Source of the DNA: UBA1444 sp964521625
Lineage (GTDB): Bacteria; Bacillota; Negativicutes; UBA1444
DNA length: 64,000 nt
Direction of reading: 5' to 3'
Assembly (NCBI GenBank): GCA_964521625.1
Contig: CAZFSM010000009.1
Span: 88,110-152,109 of the forward strand
In this document: piece after piece, positions 9,227-19,321 of the stretch
Layout: every line of letters starts with the position of its first letter
Position numbering within the stretch: the stretch's first letter is position 1
The notes under the pieces: model-generated
The model's input: only the letters and a program-made list of their open reading frames with translations
Told to the model about the DNA's origin: nothing
Database searches by the model: none
Position numbers and translations under genes: made by a program

Positions 9227-10630
9227 TCAGAATTGAAAGTAAATAAATGGAGAAGAATTGGCCGGAGCCAAAAATAACAAGCCAAAAACTAAAAAGAAAA
9301 AAATAACCAGGCCCTTCACTGTGCTGAGCGAAAAATAAAATTGGGCATATTTACAGCCGATATAATGACTCGCAATTACAACCAATACGGAAAACAGCAA
9401 TGAAGTCGCATACCAGCTAATTCCCTGCGGAGAAGACAGAAAAAACATTTTTTGCAGAATATACAGAGCCGACGGCAAGTCACTTGCACGAAAGAAAACC
9501 CAGGTTATACAGACAAATAAAAACGTGATTGCCCAAGTTGCAACCATATACACCGGGGATTGAATTTTTATTGTATCAAAATATTTTGTGTATATCTTTT
9601 GAATGGTTAAAGCTAATCCGTGCAAACCGCCCCAGATGACAAAGTTCCAACTGGCGCCATGCCACAATCCCCCCAAAAGCATAACAATGATAAGGTTAAA
9701 ATACCGGCGCAATTGCCCTTTTTGGTTTCCGCCCAAAGACACATAAAGGTAGTCTCTTAACCATGAAGATAATGATATGTGCCATCTGTGCCAAAACTCA
9801 GAAACGCTGCGCGAAAGATAGGGCATATTAAAGTTCTGCGGTATTTCTAATCCGAGACACTTTGCAGATCCAATAGCAATGTCAGTATATCCGGAGAAAT
9901 CGCAATAAATCTGTAATGCATAGCCAATTACAGCAAACCAAATTGTCAAGACATCGTAATCATAAGGATTTAGAAATACTGGATCGACAAAAGCTGCCAA
10001 ACGATTAGCAATAAGTATCTTTTTGATTAGCCCAATCATAATCACTTGAATACCAATTTCCACATTACGCCAACTAATCCGTATGTCTTGTTCCAGTTGC
10101 TTTAAAAAATTAGATGGTTTGAGGATGGGGCCTGCTACAAGATGCGGGAAAAAAGAAACGAGCAGAGCCAAATCGCCGAAAGAATTTGCCGATTTATTGT
10201 CACCTCGGTAAATATCTATAATATAGCTCATGATTTCAAAGGTTATAAAAGAAATCCCAACCGGAAGAATGATTTCAAGGTAGGGAAATGCTACACCAAT
10301 AGATTTTAATGCATAATTTGCCGACTCGACAAAGAAATTATAGTACTTAAAGAAGAAGAGAATAGCCAGATTGAGCACAATACTCAAAGTAAGCCAGCCT
10401 CTTTTATTATACTGAGTCTGGGAACACTCCATCATTTTTCCTATCTGATAGTTGCTTGCCGACAGAAAAAACATTAATAAAACAAACCGGTAATCCCAGT
10501 GCGCATAAAAATAATAACTCGCTACCAAAAGAAACGTCTTTTTTGTTCTATTGGATTTTTTCCGCAATAAGTATATTGAAGTAATGACTGTAATGAAAAA
10601 AAATACATAGTCAAAGCTGGTAAAAATCAT
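9227..10630 (-). CDS. MBOAT family O-acyltransferase (AlgI-like)
   Basis: A 467-residue protein with about 11 membrane segments. Motifs of membrane-bound O-acyltransferases of the AlgI/DltB type are present: FWHRWHISLSSWLRDYLYV near residue 280 and the catalytic His in GGLWHGASWNFVIWG near 325. Such proteins pass an acyl group, usually acetyl, across the membrane to an extracytoplasmic transferase. It starts three bases after the stop of the upstream SGNH gene, the standard partner in alginate and peptidoglycan O-acetylation systems. Its role is therefore most likely O-acetylation of the exopolysaccharide. No AlgF-like third component is seen. Confidence 0.9.
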   Translation of the reverse strand: MIFTSFDYVFFFITVITSIYLLRKKSNRTKKTFLLVASYYFYAHWDYRFVLLMFFLSASNYQIGKMMECSQTQYNKRGWLTLSIVLNLAILFFFKYYNFFVESANYALKSIGVAFPYLEIILPVGISFITFEIMSYIIDIYRGDNKSANSFGDLALLVSFFPHLVAGPILKPSNFLKQLEQDIRISWRNVEIGIQVIMIGLIKKILIANRLAAFVDPVFLNPYDYDVLTIWFAVIGYALQIYCDFSGYTDIAIGSAKCLGLEIPQNFNMPYLSRSVSEFWHRWHISLSSWLRDYLYVSLGGNQKGQLRRYFNLIIVMLLGGLWHGASWNFVIWGGLHGLALTIQKIYTKYFDTIKIQSPVYMVATWAITFLFVCITWVFFRASDLPSALYILQKMFFLSSPQGISWYATSLLFSVLVVIASHYIGCKYAQFYFSLSTVKGLVIFFFLVFGLLFLAPANSSPFIYFQF

Positions 10631-10633
10631 AAA

Positions 10634-11662
10634 TCATTTTACCTCTTGGTGAAAAAATTCTGCCAAGGTCATTGCAACCAAATTATGTCCAGCATTATTT
10701 AGATGACCTAACCCTGGGATAGTATTAAAAAAACCGTGAACGGGTTGTCGCGATTTTAGATAGTGTTGAGAGAATGCTGTGCGCATATTAATGTATTTCA
10801 CGTTGTACTTTGCTGAATATTTTTCCAATAGCTGTTCAATTTCACTTGACTTTGATGTCACGCCAGAATAGTCGATAGTTGGCAAATATAAAATGATCGT
10901 TTGCTTGCCATAACTGTTCTTTAAGGAGCTTACCGTCCAGTCGACGGCGCTTTCATGATCTGTTGTCAGCTTGCAATAATTATTCTCTGCAATTCTTATG
11001 CTCGGCTTCTCTTTAAATAGCTCTTGTAGTTTTTCTGCGCCAATTCGCAATGTTGTAATTTGTGTCAACCAATCAAAAGCAGCAAATTTTTGCGTAAGAG
11101 GATTTGAGCTTCCTGCTGTACTATTTTCTACAATCGTGAAAGAACCTCCATTCGCCTGAAGAAATAACCGTTTTTGCGAATCAAAAATATCCAAACAAAA
11201 ATCTTCTTCATTCAATTGAACGACAACATAATCAGGCTGGACAGTACGGTTATAAAAGTCTGCAAGATATATATAGTGAGCAGGCGATGCGCCACTTTTG
11301 CCTCCGTTTATCACGTTTACACTTCTTCCGTTTTTTGCCGGCCATAATTTCGCCACAAGATTACAAAACGTGCTTTCATCAGACACTTGAAACGCTTCTG
11401 TAAATGAATCTCCTAAAACAAGAATTCTATCCTCTTGATCGGGTTTAGCAGTAATCTCCGCATTACGCATCCCCAGACTATTAATATGTGTAATTGCATA
11501 GCCTTCTTTGCCATATATAAAGGTTCCGCTTTTATATATTCTTCCAAGCACAGGGTGGTTTGTGGATCCGGGAGAGTGCATAACCGTAACTTGCAACACT
11601 ACTTCCCATACAAGCAGTGACAAGAACAAAGCAAATAGTATCTTTTTATAAATTTTCAGCAA
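10634..11662 (-). CDS. Membrane-anchored SGNH-hydrolase-type protein (AlgJ/AlgX-like O-acetyl transfer partner)
   Basis: About 342 residues. One N-terminal membrane segment (KKILFALFLSLLVWEV) places the rest outside the cytoplasm. Block I of SGNH enzymes is clear at LVLGDSFTEAF (nucleophile Ser), and HLNNAGH near the C-terminus supplies the block V His. In O-acetylation loci, such proteins take acetyl groups delivered by the MBOAT protein and place them on the glycan. The start is uncertain: I used TTG preceded by GGTGGGG. A GTG three codons earlier is possible, and a longer frame overlapping the upstream gene is unlikely. It is translationally coupled to the MBOAT gene. Confidence 0.78.
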   Translation of the reverse strand: MLKIYKKILFALFLSLLVWEVVLQVTVMHSPGSTNHPVLGRIYKSGTFIYGKEGYAITHINSLGMRNAEITAKPDQEDRILVLGDSFTEAFQVSDESTFCNLVAKLWPAKNGRSVNVINGGKSGASPAHYIYLADFYNRTVQPDYVVVQLNEEDFCLDIFDSQKRLFLQANGGSFTIVENSTAGSSNPLTQKFAAFDWLTQITTLRIGAEKLQELFKEKPSIRIAENNYCKLTTDHESAVDWTVSSLKNSYGKQTIILYLPTIDYSGVTSKSSEIEQLLEKYSAKYNVKYINMRTAFSQHYLKSRQPVHGFFNTIPGLGHLNNAGHNLVAMTLAEFFHQEVK

Positions 11663-11693
11663 TAACCCCACCCCGCTATTTACCAGTACAAAG

Positions 11694-13409
11694 TTATGAA
11701 TGAACCCCAAAAAGATTTCGTATTTTTCTGTAAATTGCCGCAGGAAAGCGCGGTTTTTGCAGCTCTGCGTCAATAATGGTCAAATGATCCTCAAAGTTCA
11801 ATGTATGAACCGATAGTACATTTTGCCGCCACAACGGTTCGACATCCTCCACACATTCTTCCTGATACTCTTGCTCAGACAAAGACACGATATGATTGAT
11901 TTTCATTCCATATCCGTATCGCTTGGCAGAGTTTTGCGACGGACGATAGAGATTACCATTATACTCAAAGATTTTTCCCGCCGGTCTGGCGGATCGGACA
12001 TCGGATACAATCGGGTTTTGTCGGTGCGAAATCCAATTTCCGGCAAAAAGGTCCTCAGAAAAAAACAAAAACAATTCATCAGATGCTGACATGCCTTCGC
12101 AATCTCGCATACACACAAACAGCCACCATTTGTTATTCTTATAGAGCAACGTTGCATCATAAGCATTAACATCTTTCATAATCGTAGAAACATATTCCCA
12201 TTTTTCCGGGAATTCAACGCAGCGGTACAGGTCGATTGTTTTATTTGCAGCAGTTTCCGGCACCATGTAATAATCATTATTATAATGAAAAATAAACGGA
12301 TATGACATATGATACGGCTTTTCTATAACCACTTGGGGTTGCGTGCACTTTCCGTCAGGCTCAATCATAAAGTAGGCAATATGCCCTTTGTTTCGACTGC
12401 CAAGAACCTCTTCAATAAATACATAATATTTGCCGGCATGGTGGACAACAAAAGGATCTGCCCAAAAGCGATCATATGGAGGAATAAACATAGAAAAGCT
12501 TTCCAAAGTATTTGAAAGCAGTTTGATTTTATCGATTTTATAAAGCAAAATATATTGTTCATAGTAAAAAAACCGACGTATTCTATGAGTCAGTTGTTCA
12601 TATAAACGGCTCAATAAAAATTGCAGCCACTCCATCTGATTCGGCAACTCATAGGCTCGTTGCGAAAAGATGATCGGGTGCTGATTCATTTGTTTTACCT
12701 TTTGCCAAAACGCTTCTTTGCCATAAAGTTGCACTTCCTGTAGTTTTCTCGGCAAGAACGACACAGATTTCCAATAGTTATTGTTATTGTTCCGGTTAAA
12801 AGAAAAACTATCGGTTTTGGAAAACGAATAATGCAAGATTTTTTCACATCGCTGATCATTTGAAAGGAGAATGAGCGTTGCCCCCGTTTCTTTACGCCCC
12901 TCCAGCACTTCCCATAACCCGACTCCGCCGAATGTGTTCTCCCGATAATCGCCATGAAAGTAAGTCCAAACACCAAACTGGGGGATGATTAATATTTTCC
13001 CTCTTAGTTTTCTGCTGTTCAGAGAAATCAACACATCCAAATCATATTCTTGTATCGTATCGCAGTCTTGATCATCCATATAGTCATATTCCGCTTGTCG
13101 TAAGAACCCAATGTCTAAATGAGGAACATCCGGCAATACTTCCTGTAAATTTTTCAGCTCAAAAGCGTCCGGCGAAACAGGATTAATATACTTGTCAATT
13201 TTACTGATTACATGATGAATCGATTCACGTACTCGTGCATTAGTTCTGCCATTCGGCTCGCTCTGTTGAGCTGGCTCCTCATTAGTTCTTACGACCAGGG
13301 TTATTTTTGCATAGTCGCCTTGAACAATCTGCCGCACCATAGAATATGCCCACTGTGGAACACTGAAAGATTCCAAAAGGATACCGACGGACAATTTGTT
13401 CGAATCCAA
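11694..13409 (-). CDS. GINT1-like protein (glucosamine inositolphosphorylceramide transferase family) 2
   Basis: A 571-residue two-part protein. Residues 1-250 resemble the N-terminal region often described as formyltransferase-like (it opens KLSVGILLESFSVPQWAY). The C-terminal 280 residues carry a repeated beta-blade pattern with DRFWADPFVV, FIEEVLGSRNKGHI, PYHMSYPFIF, MVPETAANKTIDLYRC and ARPAGKIFE. These match the N-terminal domain of plant GINT1 glycosyltransferases and many uncharacterised bacterial polysaccharide-locus proteins. A TTG start lies eight bases after AAGGAG. It is a clear paralogue of the gene at 19318-21072. A transferase role in repeat-unit assembly is inferred from family and context; the reaction is unknown. 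Confidence 0.7.
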   Translation of the reverse strand: MDSNKLSVGILLESFSVPQWAYSMVRQIVQGDYAKITLVVRTNEEPAQQSEPNGRTNARVRESIHHVISKIDKYINPVSPDAFELKNLQEVLPDVPHLDIGFLRQAEYDYMDDQDCDTIQEYDLDVLISLNSRKLRGKILIIPQFGVWTYFHGDYRENTFGGVGLWEVLEGRKETGATLILLSNDQRCEKILHYSFSKTDSFSFNRNNNNNYWKSVSFLPRKLQEVQLYGKEAFWQKVKQMNQHPIIFSQRAYELPNQMEWLQFLLSRLYEQLTHRIRRFFYYEQYILLYKIDKIKLLSNTLESFSMFIPPYDRFWADPFVVHHAGKYYVFIEEVLGSRNKGHIAYFMIEPDGKCTQPQVVIEKPYHMSYPFIFHYNNDYYMVPETAANKTIDLYRCVEFPEKWEYVSTIMKDVNAYDATLLYKNNKWWLFVCMRDCEGMSASDELFLFFSEDLFAGNWISHRQNPIVSDVRSARPAGKIFEYNGNLYRPSQNSAKRYGYGMKINHIVSLSEQEYQEECVEDVEPLWRQNVLSVHTLNFEDHLTIIDAELQKPRFPAAIYRKIRNLFGVHS

Positions 13410-13449
13410 ATATTACAACTCCTTCATGAAGTCCAAATACCACTGCACT

Positions 13450-14547
13450 TCATCGGTCCATAGCTGACTTGAATCTTAATTCCCACTGAGCATAGACTAC
13501 TAACAAACATTTATAAACATAATATGACGATAAATATACCAACGGAACTAACAAAGCCTGGTAGACAATACCATTGGCATCAAAACCAATCTTTCCCGCC
13601 AAAAAAACTAGTAATTCCATCACAATCGGGTTGATTACGTATATCCCAACCACTTTATCCGCTATGTTTTTGAGTCTCATTTCATTGATGCGGATATTTT
13701 TTGTTCCCATTGCATAGAGGAACATACTGAGTACCAGCGGTATTGTCATGAGAAAAAAATTATCATTCATTGTACCCTGAAAAAATTCCATGAGAATGGC
13801 TCTTTCAACAAGTTGCAGTATTGCGAAAAAAACAATGGCGCCTTTAATAAAAGATACGCCCCATTTAGCTATTATTTCTTTTGCATTTGCTTCATAATAT
13901 GCTAGCCATCCCCCCAACGCACAATAGAACAAACCAAAAAAAAGCGCTGTTCTGGTGCGAAATGGCAATTTATATATTCCCTGGTATGAGTCGCCAAACA
14001 ACCCAATAAGGTGCAACAAGAGACTTAACCCAAGCAACAGACTAATACTCTTTTTTTGAAAGAAATAGTATAGCAAAACCACAGACCACAACAAGGCAAT
14101 TAAATACCATAAATGAAAATACTTCACATATCCGCCTGAATAGAATGCTTGATAGACAGTTTTCAATATACTCTTGGCATCATAAACTGGAATAAACTCG
14201 GGGAAAAAAAGCCCGCCCTGCAAGAATGACGCAATTACAATCGATCCATACGAGTATAAAAAATAAAACGCACTCCAGCCGAAATAGAGCAAAGAAATTT
14301 TCCAAACGTACTTTTGAAAATACGCATTTGCAGAACTTGCTTGCGTGATTTTTTTTACAAACATAAACCCAGAAACCATAAAAAAAAACGGCACTGCGAA
14401 TCTTGACATTGTATCAATAAAAAAATTCAGGTACTTTCCAATCGGCGCATTAAACATAGTAACATTTGCAAACGGCATCGCATGTAGGCATATCACGGCA
14501 AAACATGCAATGCATTTTAGCAAATCAAACATTACATATCGTTCCAT
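13450..14547 (-). CDS. Acyltransferase family 3 membrane protein
   Basis: A 365-residue protein of about ten membrane segments. The acyltransferase-3 signature lies at the N-terminus (MFDLLKCIACFAVICLHAM, with the conserved His), with the RF-containing loop SRFAVPFFFMVSGF near residue 50. Members such as OafA and WecH acetylate sugars of envelope glycans. The ATG at 14547 follows GGAGGG by 11 bases; a longer TTG-started frame was not accepted. With the MBOAT/SGNH pair and the FemAB-type protein, this makes at least three acyl-modification functions in the operon. Confidence 0.85.
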   Translation of the reverse strand: MERYVMFDLLKCIACFAVICLHAMPFANVTMFNAPIGKYLNFFIDTMSRFAVPFFFMVSGFMFVKKITQASSANAYFQKYVWKISLLYFGWSAFYFLYSYGSIVIASFLQGGLFFPEFIPVYDAKSILKTVYQAFYSGGYVKYFHLWYLIALLWSVVLLYYFFQKKSISLLLGLSLLLHLIGLFGDSYQGIYKLPFRTRTALFFGLFYCALGGWLAYYEANAKEIIAKWGVSFIKGAIVFFAILQLVERAILMEFFQGTMNDNFFLMTIPLVLSMFLYAMGTKNIRINEMRLKNIADKVVGIYVINPIVMELLVFLAGKIGFDANGIVYQALLVPLVYLSSYYVYKCLLVVYAQWELRFKSAMDR

Positions 14548-14621
14548 ACGCTGTACGACCCTCCAGCCTGACCCACCGGAATGCAATCAACAAGTCTACT
14601 TGAATCTTACAAACGAATAAA

Positions 14622-15821
14622 CTACATCATCATGTCTAGCAAACGCGGACCGATTTTTTTGATATTAAATTCTTCCTGCACCCGGCTTTGGGCTAATCTA
14701 ACCATACGCATGCATTTTTCCGGATCATTCATAACAGTATTGAGCGCTTCCGCAAGTGCAAGCGGGTCTTGTTCCGGCGCCAGCAATGCCGTTCCTTCGC
14801 TGCACAGCTCCGGAATCCCACCCGTATTGGTAGAAACAACAGGAACCCCTGCCGCCATTGATTCCATAAGCGATACAGGAATTCCTTCTTTTGCACCATC
14901 AGCCGTAACAATACTCGGCAGCACAACACAGTCCCATTGACCTGCCCAAAGCTGGGCCAATAGAGTGGAATGCGATAGTTCTCCCAAAAAAGAAACATGC
15001 TCTGTGAGCTGCAATGAATCCACTTGCTGTTGAATATCCTGCCGGAGTTCACCCTCTCCGGCCAGATCGAGATGAAGGTTTCCGCCATTATTAATTATTA
15101 TTTTAATGGCCTGAATCAAATAGACATGCCCCTTCACCGTCGCAAAATTGCCTGGCATCAGCACATTAAACGTTTTTTCCGGCTGCCGCATTCGAACCAA
15201 TTGGGGCAAGCTTTCCGGGATATCAACCCCCAAATGCAACACACGGATTTTATCTGTCTCGCCGGACAGTTGGCGAATTTCAGTAGCGCCATTTTCATTT
15301 ATGCATCTCACAAAGCAACAATCAGCCACTTTCTCCGCAATCAGATTGTTCATTGCAATATCGCCGCGATGCGCCGTAACACTCCAGGGAATCTGTAGAA
15401 TCGTTGCCGTGATCATGGCAATCGTGGCAGCGGTTGAAATCCAGTAAGCATGAATGTGATCGGGGATGACGGTTGATCGGAAGTTGCGGGCCAACCACAA
15501 GGCCTTGGGAAAAACCGCCAGGTTTTGTAAAAGAATGGTCGTGTTTCTGCTGCGAAAAATCTTGCGCAGTAGCTTAAGAACAGCAATGGGTTGTCTTACT
15601 GTTTCCTGGATCGCGGCGCCGACAATAGCAAAACTCAGCAGTGGTCGCTTGATTGTATGATTTAGAATCTCGACGCTATCTTGGTGAATAACTTCTCCTT
15701 CAGCGCGCAACGGCACGACTGTGACATAATGTCCGGCTTTTTTCGCATAAAGCACTTCCGGAATCACGAATGCCTCAAATTTTCCAAATGGCATACTGCG
15801 TGTGATAAAGCAAACATTCAT
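14622..15821 (-). CDS. GT4 glycosyltransferase (AmsK/WcaL-like)
   Basis: A 399-residue GT-B enzyme. The N-terminus (CFITRSMPFGKFEAFVIPE) and the HIHAYWISTAAT segment resemble AmsK/WcaL-type GT4 enzymes of exopolysaccharide loci. The donor site shows NVLMPGNFATVKGHVYLI and EGIPVSLMESMAAGVPVVST with the EX7E pair. Its start overlaps the stop of the preceding GT4 (ATGA-type overlap), indicating coupled translation. It is expected to act at the cytoplasmic membrane face on lipid-linked intermediates. Sugar specificity is not predictable. Confidence 0.88.
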   Translation of the reverse strand: MNVCFITRSMPFGKFEAFVIPEVLYAKKAGHYVTVVPLRAEGEVIHQDSVEILNHTIKRPLLSFAIVGAAIQETVRQPIAVLKLLRKIFRSRNTTILLQNLAVFPKALWLARNFRSTVIPDHIHAYWISTAATIAMITATILQIPWSVTAHRGDIAMNNLIAEKVADCCFVRCINENGATEIRQLSGETDKIRVLHLGVDIPESLPQLVRMRQPEKTFNVLMPGNFATVKGHVYLIQAIKIIINNGGNLHLDLAGEGELRQDIQQQVDSLQLTEHVSFLGELSHSTLLAQLWAGQWDCVVLPSIVTADGAKEGIPVSLMESMAAGVPVVSTNTGGIPELCSEGTALLAPEQDPLALAEALNTVMNDPEKCMRMVRLAQSRVQEEFNIKKIGPRLLDMMM

Positions 15822-16990
15822 AGGGTTCTACCGCCCTGAATCATATGATTATTCATGATGGCGTCATATACCTCTAGAACATTCTTGGCCCATGTTTGCA
15901 AAGAATATTTTTCTGTCACAAAGCTGCGATTTGCATTGACGTTGCCCTTCCATTGCGCATCGCTCCATGAAATCACCTCTGTTATTCCCCTCACCAGATC
16001 TGTTGCATCACAGGACGAAAAGAACACAACCCCTTGCACTCCTTTAGCCCAAGCTACCCCTGGAATGTCACTCGATATAACGGGCAGCCGGGATGCCATC
16101 GCTTCGACAACGCTATACGGAAAGCCTTCACTTCTGCTGGCGGAAATGAAAACATCACTAACAGTATATAATTCAGCGACCTGCTCCCGCGGTTCGGCCA
16201 AATACAGCCATGGCGGCTTGTCTCCGCGGCTCCATTCTTTCACATATTGCATCATGGGTTCTTTGCCGATCAACAGCAGGCCGATTTTATTACATTTTTC
16301 CCCGTTGCATAGTTGCGCAAAAGCCGCTAATAACAAATCCACTCCTTTGGTAACCGGTTCCCAGCCAAACGCCAAAAAAGCCCGAGTTTGCGGCGGAATA
16401 CCGAGTTCACCACGAAGAGCAGCTTTGTCTTTATTACAACCAGCCAGCCGCGCAGCATCAAACCCATTCGGAACATACTTAATCCGTTGAAGAGGCATTC
16501 CTCTGCCGCCGATTTCCGCTCTGATGCTTTCCGACACTGCAATGCCAAATGTCACTCGACCGAGCAAGCGGTACAAAATGAAGTCTTTCATTCTGCGCTT
16601 CAATGTCAACCTGGTTCGCCAGTCCGAATGAAAATGCCAGACAACATAAATTTTTCGGTTCGTAAACAGCGACAGCAATGAAACTATCGCCGCAGGAAAA
16701 TTATAATTAGAAAAATGCGTATGAAGAAGTTCGGCTTTTTCCTCGCAAACGACGGACCTAATGTGCCGGACAAGCGCAAAAAGAGATAAATTGGACGGTA
16801 AAAAGCGCAATGCAAAGCCGTTTTGCTGCAACTGCAACGCCCAGGCAGTTTTTTCCGCTGCCGCCGGAAATACCATTACGACTTGGTATCCTTTCGCTTT
16901 GGCCTCGGTTGCCAACACTTTGAGTGAGGAAATGAAGCCACCTGCATGCGGTGTTGCAAAGTCTGCAATATGGACCACCGTTTTTCCCAC
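15818..16990 (-). CDS. GT4 glycosyltransferase
   Basis: A 390-residue GT-B glycosyltransferase with a glycine-rich N-terminus (HIADFATPHAGGFISSL) and a donor domain with AFGWEPVTKGVDLLLAAF and RSEGFPYSVVEAMASRLPVIS. The start is a GTG two bases after the upstream stop and five bases after GAGGTG; a longer in-frame start would overlap the upstream gene. It is one of four consecutive GT4 genes, consistent with a repeat unit of at least five sugars. Donor unknown. Confidence 0.86.
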   Translation of the reverse strand: MGKTVVHIADFATPHAGGFISSLKVLATEAKAKGYQVVMVFPAAAEKTAWALQLQQNGFALRFLPSNLSLFALVRHIRSVVCEEKAELLHTHFSNYNFPAAIVSLLSLFTNRKIYVVWHFHSDWRTRLTLKRRMKDFILYRLLGRVTFGIAVSESIRAEIGGRGMPLQRIKYVPNGFDAARLAGCNKDKAALRGELGIPPQTRAFLAFGWEPVTKGVDLLLAAFAQLCNGEKCNKIGLLLIGKEPMMQYVKEWSRGDKPPWLYLAEPREQVAELYTVSDVFISASRSEGFPYSVVEAMASRLPVISSDIPGVAWAKGVQGVVFFSSCDATDLVRGITEVISWSDAQWKGNVNANRSFVTEKYSLQTWAKNVLEVYDAIMNNHMIQGGRTL

Positions 16991-16992
16991 GC

Positions 16993-18126
16993 TTACACCT
17001 CGCAAGGATTTTTGCGGCAAATTCGACGAATCAATTGAATATACGAATCCATCATCGACTCCATACTATTATGATTGCGAATATATTCGGCCCCTATATT
17101 TCCCACGTTTTGGGCTTTTTCCGCGTCACTGACAAACATGTTTAAATACTGCCAGTACTGTTCAACGGAGTTTCCCTGGAAAAAATATGGCGCAAGGTCG
17201 GGGATCTGCTGATGCAAGTCGATCGCATAGCCAACTCGCGATGTCAATACCGGAAGTCCACAGGACATGGCTTCGAGCAGGGAGTAGCTGCAGCCCTCAT
17301 AGCGCGTAGGAAAAACAAAGACATTCGCAGCTGAATAAACATCCGGCATGTCGTCATAATTCACATTCTTAACAAAGATAACATTGCCGGGCCAGCCTTC
17401 AGGAATACTATTTGTCGCGAGCAAAAATTTGATCGGCATTTGCTGATTCCAGGCGAGCTCGGCAAGAGCGCGCAGTTCGGCAAACCCTTTTCCCAGCAAA
17501 CCAAATCTGCCGGTACAACATACAACAAAATCATCCGGAGCTATGCCGAATTTCATTCGACTGGCGACAACATTTCTCCGGACAAAATGTTTAACGTCAA
17601 TGCCGTTGGGAATGATAACCGGTTCAATTCCTGAATAGTATTGACGCAATTCAGCCGCAACAGAACTGGAAACAGCGACTGACACGGCGCCTTTGGCAAT
17701 ATATTGCTCCAACCAGCCGCCAAAACAGATTAACCCCATATATCGGTTGAACTTTGTTCGCAGCGAAATATCGCGAGGCAGATCAATATAATACAACCCG
17801 CGAATTGTACCGTGGTGTATGACAACTCGCGGAACATCTGTCATCCCGCGCAAATTCCAGCCGGCAATGCTATTTTGAAAAATGATATCCGGTTGCATAT
17901 TCGTCGCAGAAAAGCTCATTAGTGCGGCGCTGCCGACCTTCATGTTGCTTCTCGCACTTACCGTATATTTGTCGTACCAAGCGTCGCGCCAAGTACCGAC
18001 AGAACCGCGATCATAGGTATCAGCGATAATGTTGCGTTTTTCCAATTGTTCCTTAAACGTGCTCGCAAACCGTTCTACTCCGCCAATATTTCCGGGCGTT
18101 ATATCTGAAATGATTGCAACTCTCAT
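16993..18126 (-). CDS. GT4 glycosyltransferase
   Basis: A 377-residue GT-B enzyme. The acceptor domain opens with MRVAIISDITPGNIGGVERF, and the donor domain has CCTGRFGLLGKGFAELRA and RYEGCSYSLLEAMSCGLPVLTS. The ATG at 18126 follows GGGAGT and lies four bases after the upstream stop. The DLHQQIPDLAPYFFQGNSV tail matches GT4 enzymes with a mannose-type annotation, but this does not fix the donor. Confidence 0.86.
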   Translation of the reverse strand: MRVAIISDITPGNIGGVERFASTFKEQLEKRNIIADTYDRGSVGTWRDAWYDKYTVSARSNMKVGSAALMSFSATNMQPDIIFQNSIAGWNLRGMTDVPRVVIHHGTIRGLYYIDLPRDISLRTKFNRYMGLICFGGWLEQYIAKGAVSVAVSSSVAAELRQYYSGIEPVIIPNGIDVKHFVRRNVVASRMKFGIAPDDFVVCCTGRFGLLGKGFAELRALAELAWNQQMPIKFLLATNSIPEGWPGNVIFVKNVNYDDMPDVYSAANVFVFPTRYEGCSYSLLEAMSCGLPVLTSRVGYAIDLHQQIPDLAPYFFQGNSVEQYWQYLNMFVSDAEKAQNVGNIGAEYIRNHNSMESMMDSYIQLIRRICRKNPCEV

Positions 18127-18130
18127 CCCA

Positions 18131-19321
18131 TTACTCCCTTCCCCTGCGAGAACACGCAAATGATCTCTGAGTTTCCGAAAATACGTTTAAGTAATTTTGT
18201 GCCATTTGAATGTGTGAAAACCGATTGACACAGTGGGCTCGCGCATTTTCCCCCATTTTTTGTCGCAGATCCGGATCGTCAATTAAACATTCCAGTTTGC
18301 GAGCTAATTCGTCCTCGTTACCGGGTTGAATCAAATATCCATCGACTCCGTCCCGTACTTGTTCCCGTATTCCCCCCGTTTGAAAGGCAACCACGGCTAG
18401 CCCGCAAGCCATTGCCTCCAAAATAGAATACGGAGAAGATTCTTCCGATACTCCGGAAAGGCCCGCAGTTTGGGAAGGAAACAGCAGGATCTCGCCTGAT
18501 TGATAAAATTCCGGCATCTTTGTCTTGGCAACAGGACCAAGAAATTCAACATATTGCTCTAAATGGCGATCCCGGACATACTGTTTTGCTTCTTCTGTCT
18601 GATCCCCTTTTCCCGCTACTCGTAGCAGCAAGTCTTTTCCCTGTTTTACGATATAGTGTATCGCTTCAAGTGCAGTAAAAATACCTTTAGTCGTCTGCAC
18701 CGCGCCGGAAAATAAAACCACAACTCTGCCCTGGGCCTGCGGATTTTGCCCCGGACAAAACACTCCCGTGTCCAACCCATTGTGGATCACCGAAATGGGC
18801 TTTGTCGTGAATTGCGCGACATAGTTTTTGGTTTTGTCCGCAACGCAGATGATCGCATCTGCTTTGTCGTAACCGGTTGTTTCTGTTCGCCATAACCATT
18901 GGTGGGATTTATCACCAATAGAACACCAGTTATCTGACTCGGCTTCATAAGTAACATATCCATGTACCGTAGCAATCACTGCGCACTGACACCGACGTCG
19001 CAGCCAAGCCCCCATCGCTGCCAGTCGAATATTTTGCAGGTTCAAAACATCAAAGCGGCCTCGCGTTTTCCACAACACAATGATCAAATAAAGAAAATCT
19101 TCCACCCAGCGACGGTACCTGCGCGAACCATACAGGCTAAACCAGGAAATAACTGTTTCAGGCCCGCGAATCAAGGGCAATCGGATATAGTCCGGCGGAT
19201 TTGTCTCGATTACAATGGCTTCGTGTCCCAAGTCGATAAGACCTTTGGCCAACATATAAACATGCGTGGAGACTCCACTGATTTCTGTGAGCGGCGGCGT
19301 AGGCAACAGTACTACCTTCAT
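18131..19321 (-). CDS. GT4 glycosyltransferase
   Basis: A 396-residue GT-B enzyme. Its N-terminus (PTPPLTEISGVSTHVYMLA) is the classic GT4 acceptor-side glycine loop. The donor side shows FSGAVQTTKGIFTALEA, and an EX7E region lies in SSPYSILEAMACGLAVVAF. The ATG overlaps the stop of the GINT1-like gene by four bases, so translation is coupled. It is the first of the four-gene GT4 run in transcription order. Confidence 0.87.
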   Translation of the reverse strand: MKVVLLPTPPLTEISGVSTHVYMLAKGLIDLGHEAIVIETNPPDYIRLPLIRGPETVISWFSLYGSRRYRRWVEDFLYLIIVLWKTRGRFDVLNLQNIRLAAMGAWLRRRCQCAVIATVHGYVTYEAESDNWCSIGDKSHQWLWRTETTGYDKADAIICVADKTKNYVAQFTTKPISVIHNGLDTGVFCPGQNPQAQGRVVVLFSGAVQTTKGIFTALEAIHYIVKQGKDLLLRVAGKGDQTEEAKQYVRDRHLEQYVEFLGPVAKTKMPEFYQSGEILLFPSQTAGLSGVSEESSPYSILEAMACGLAVVAFQTGGIREQVRDGVDGYLIQPGNEDELARKLECLIDDPDLRQKMGENARAHCVNRFSHIQMAQNYLNVFSETQRSFACSRRGRE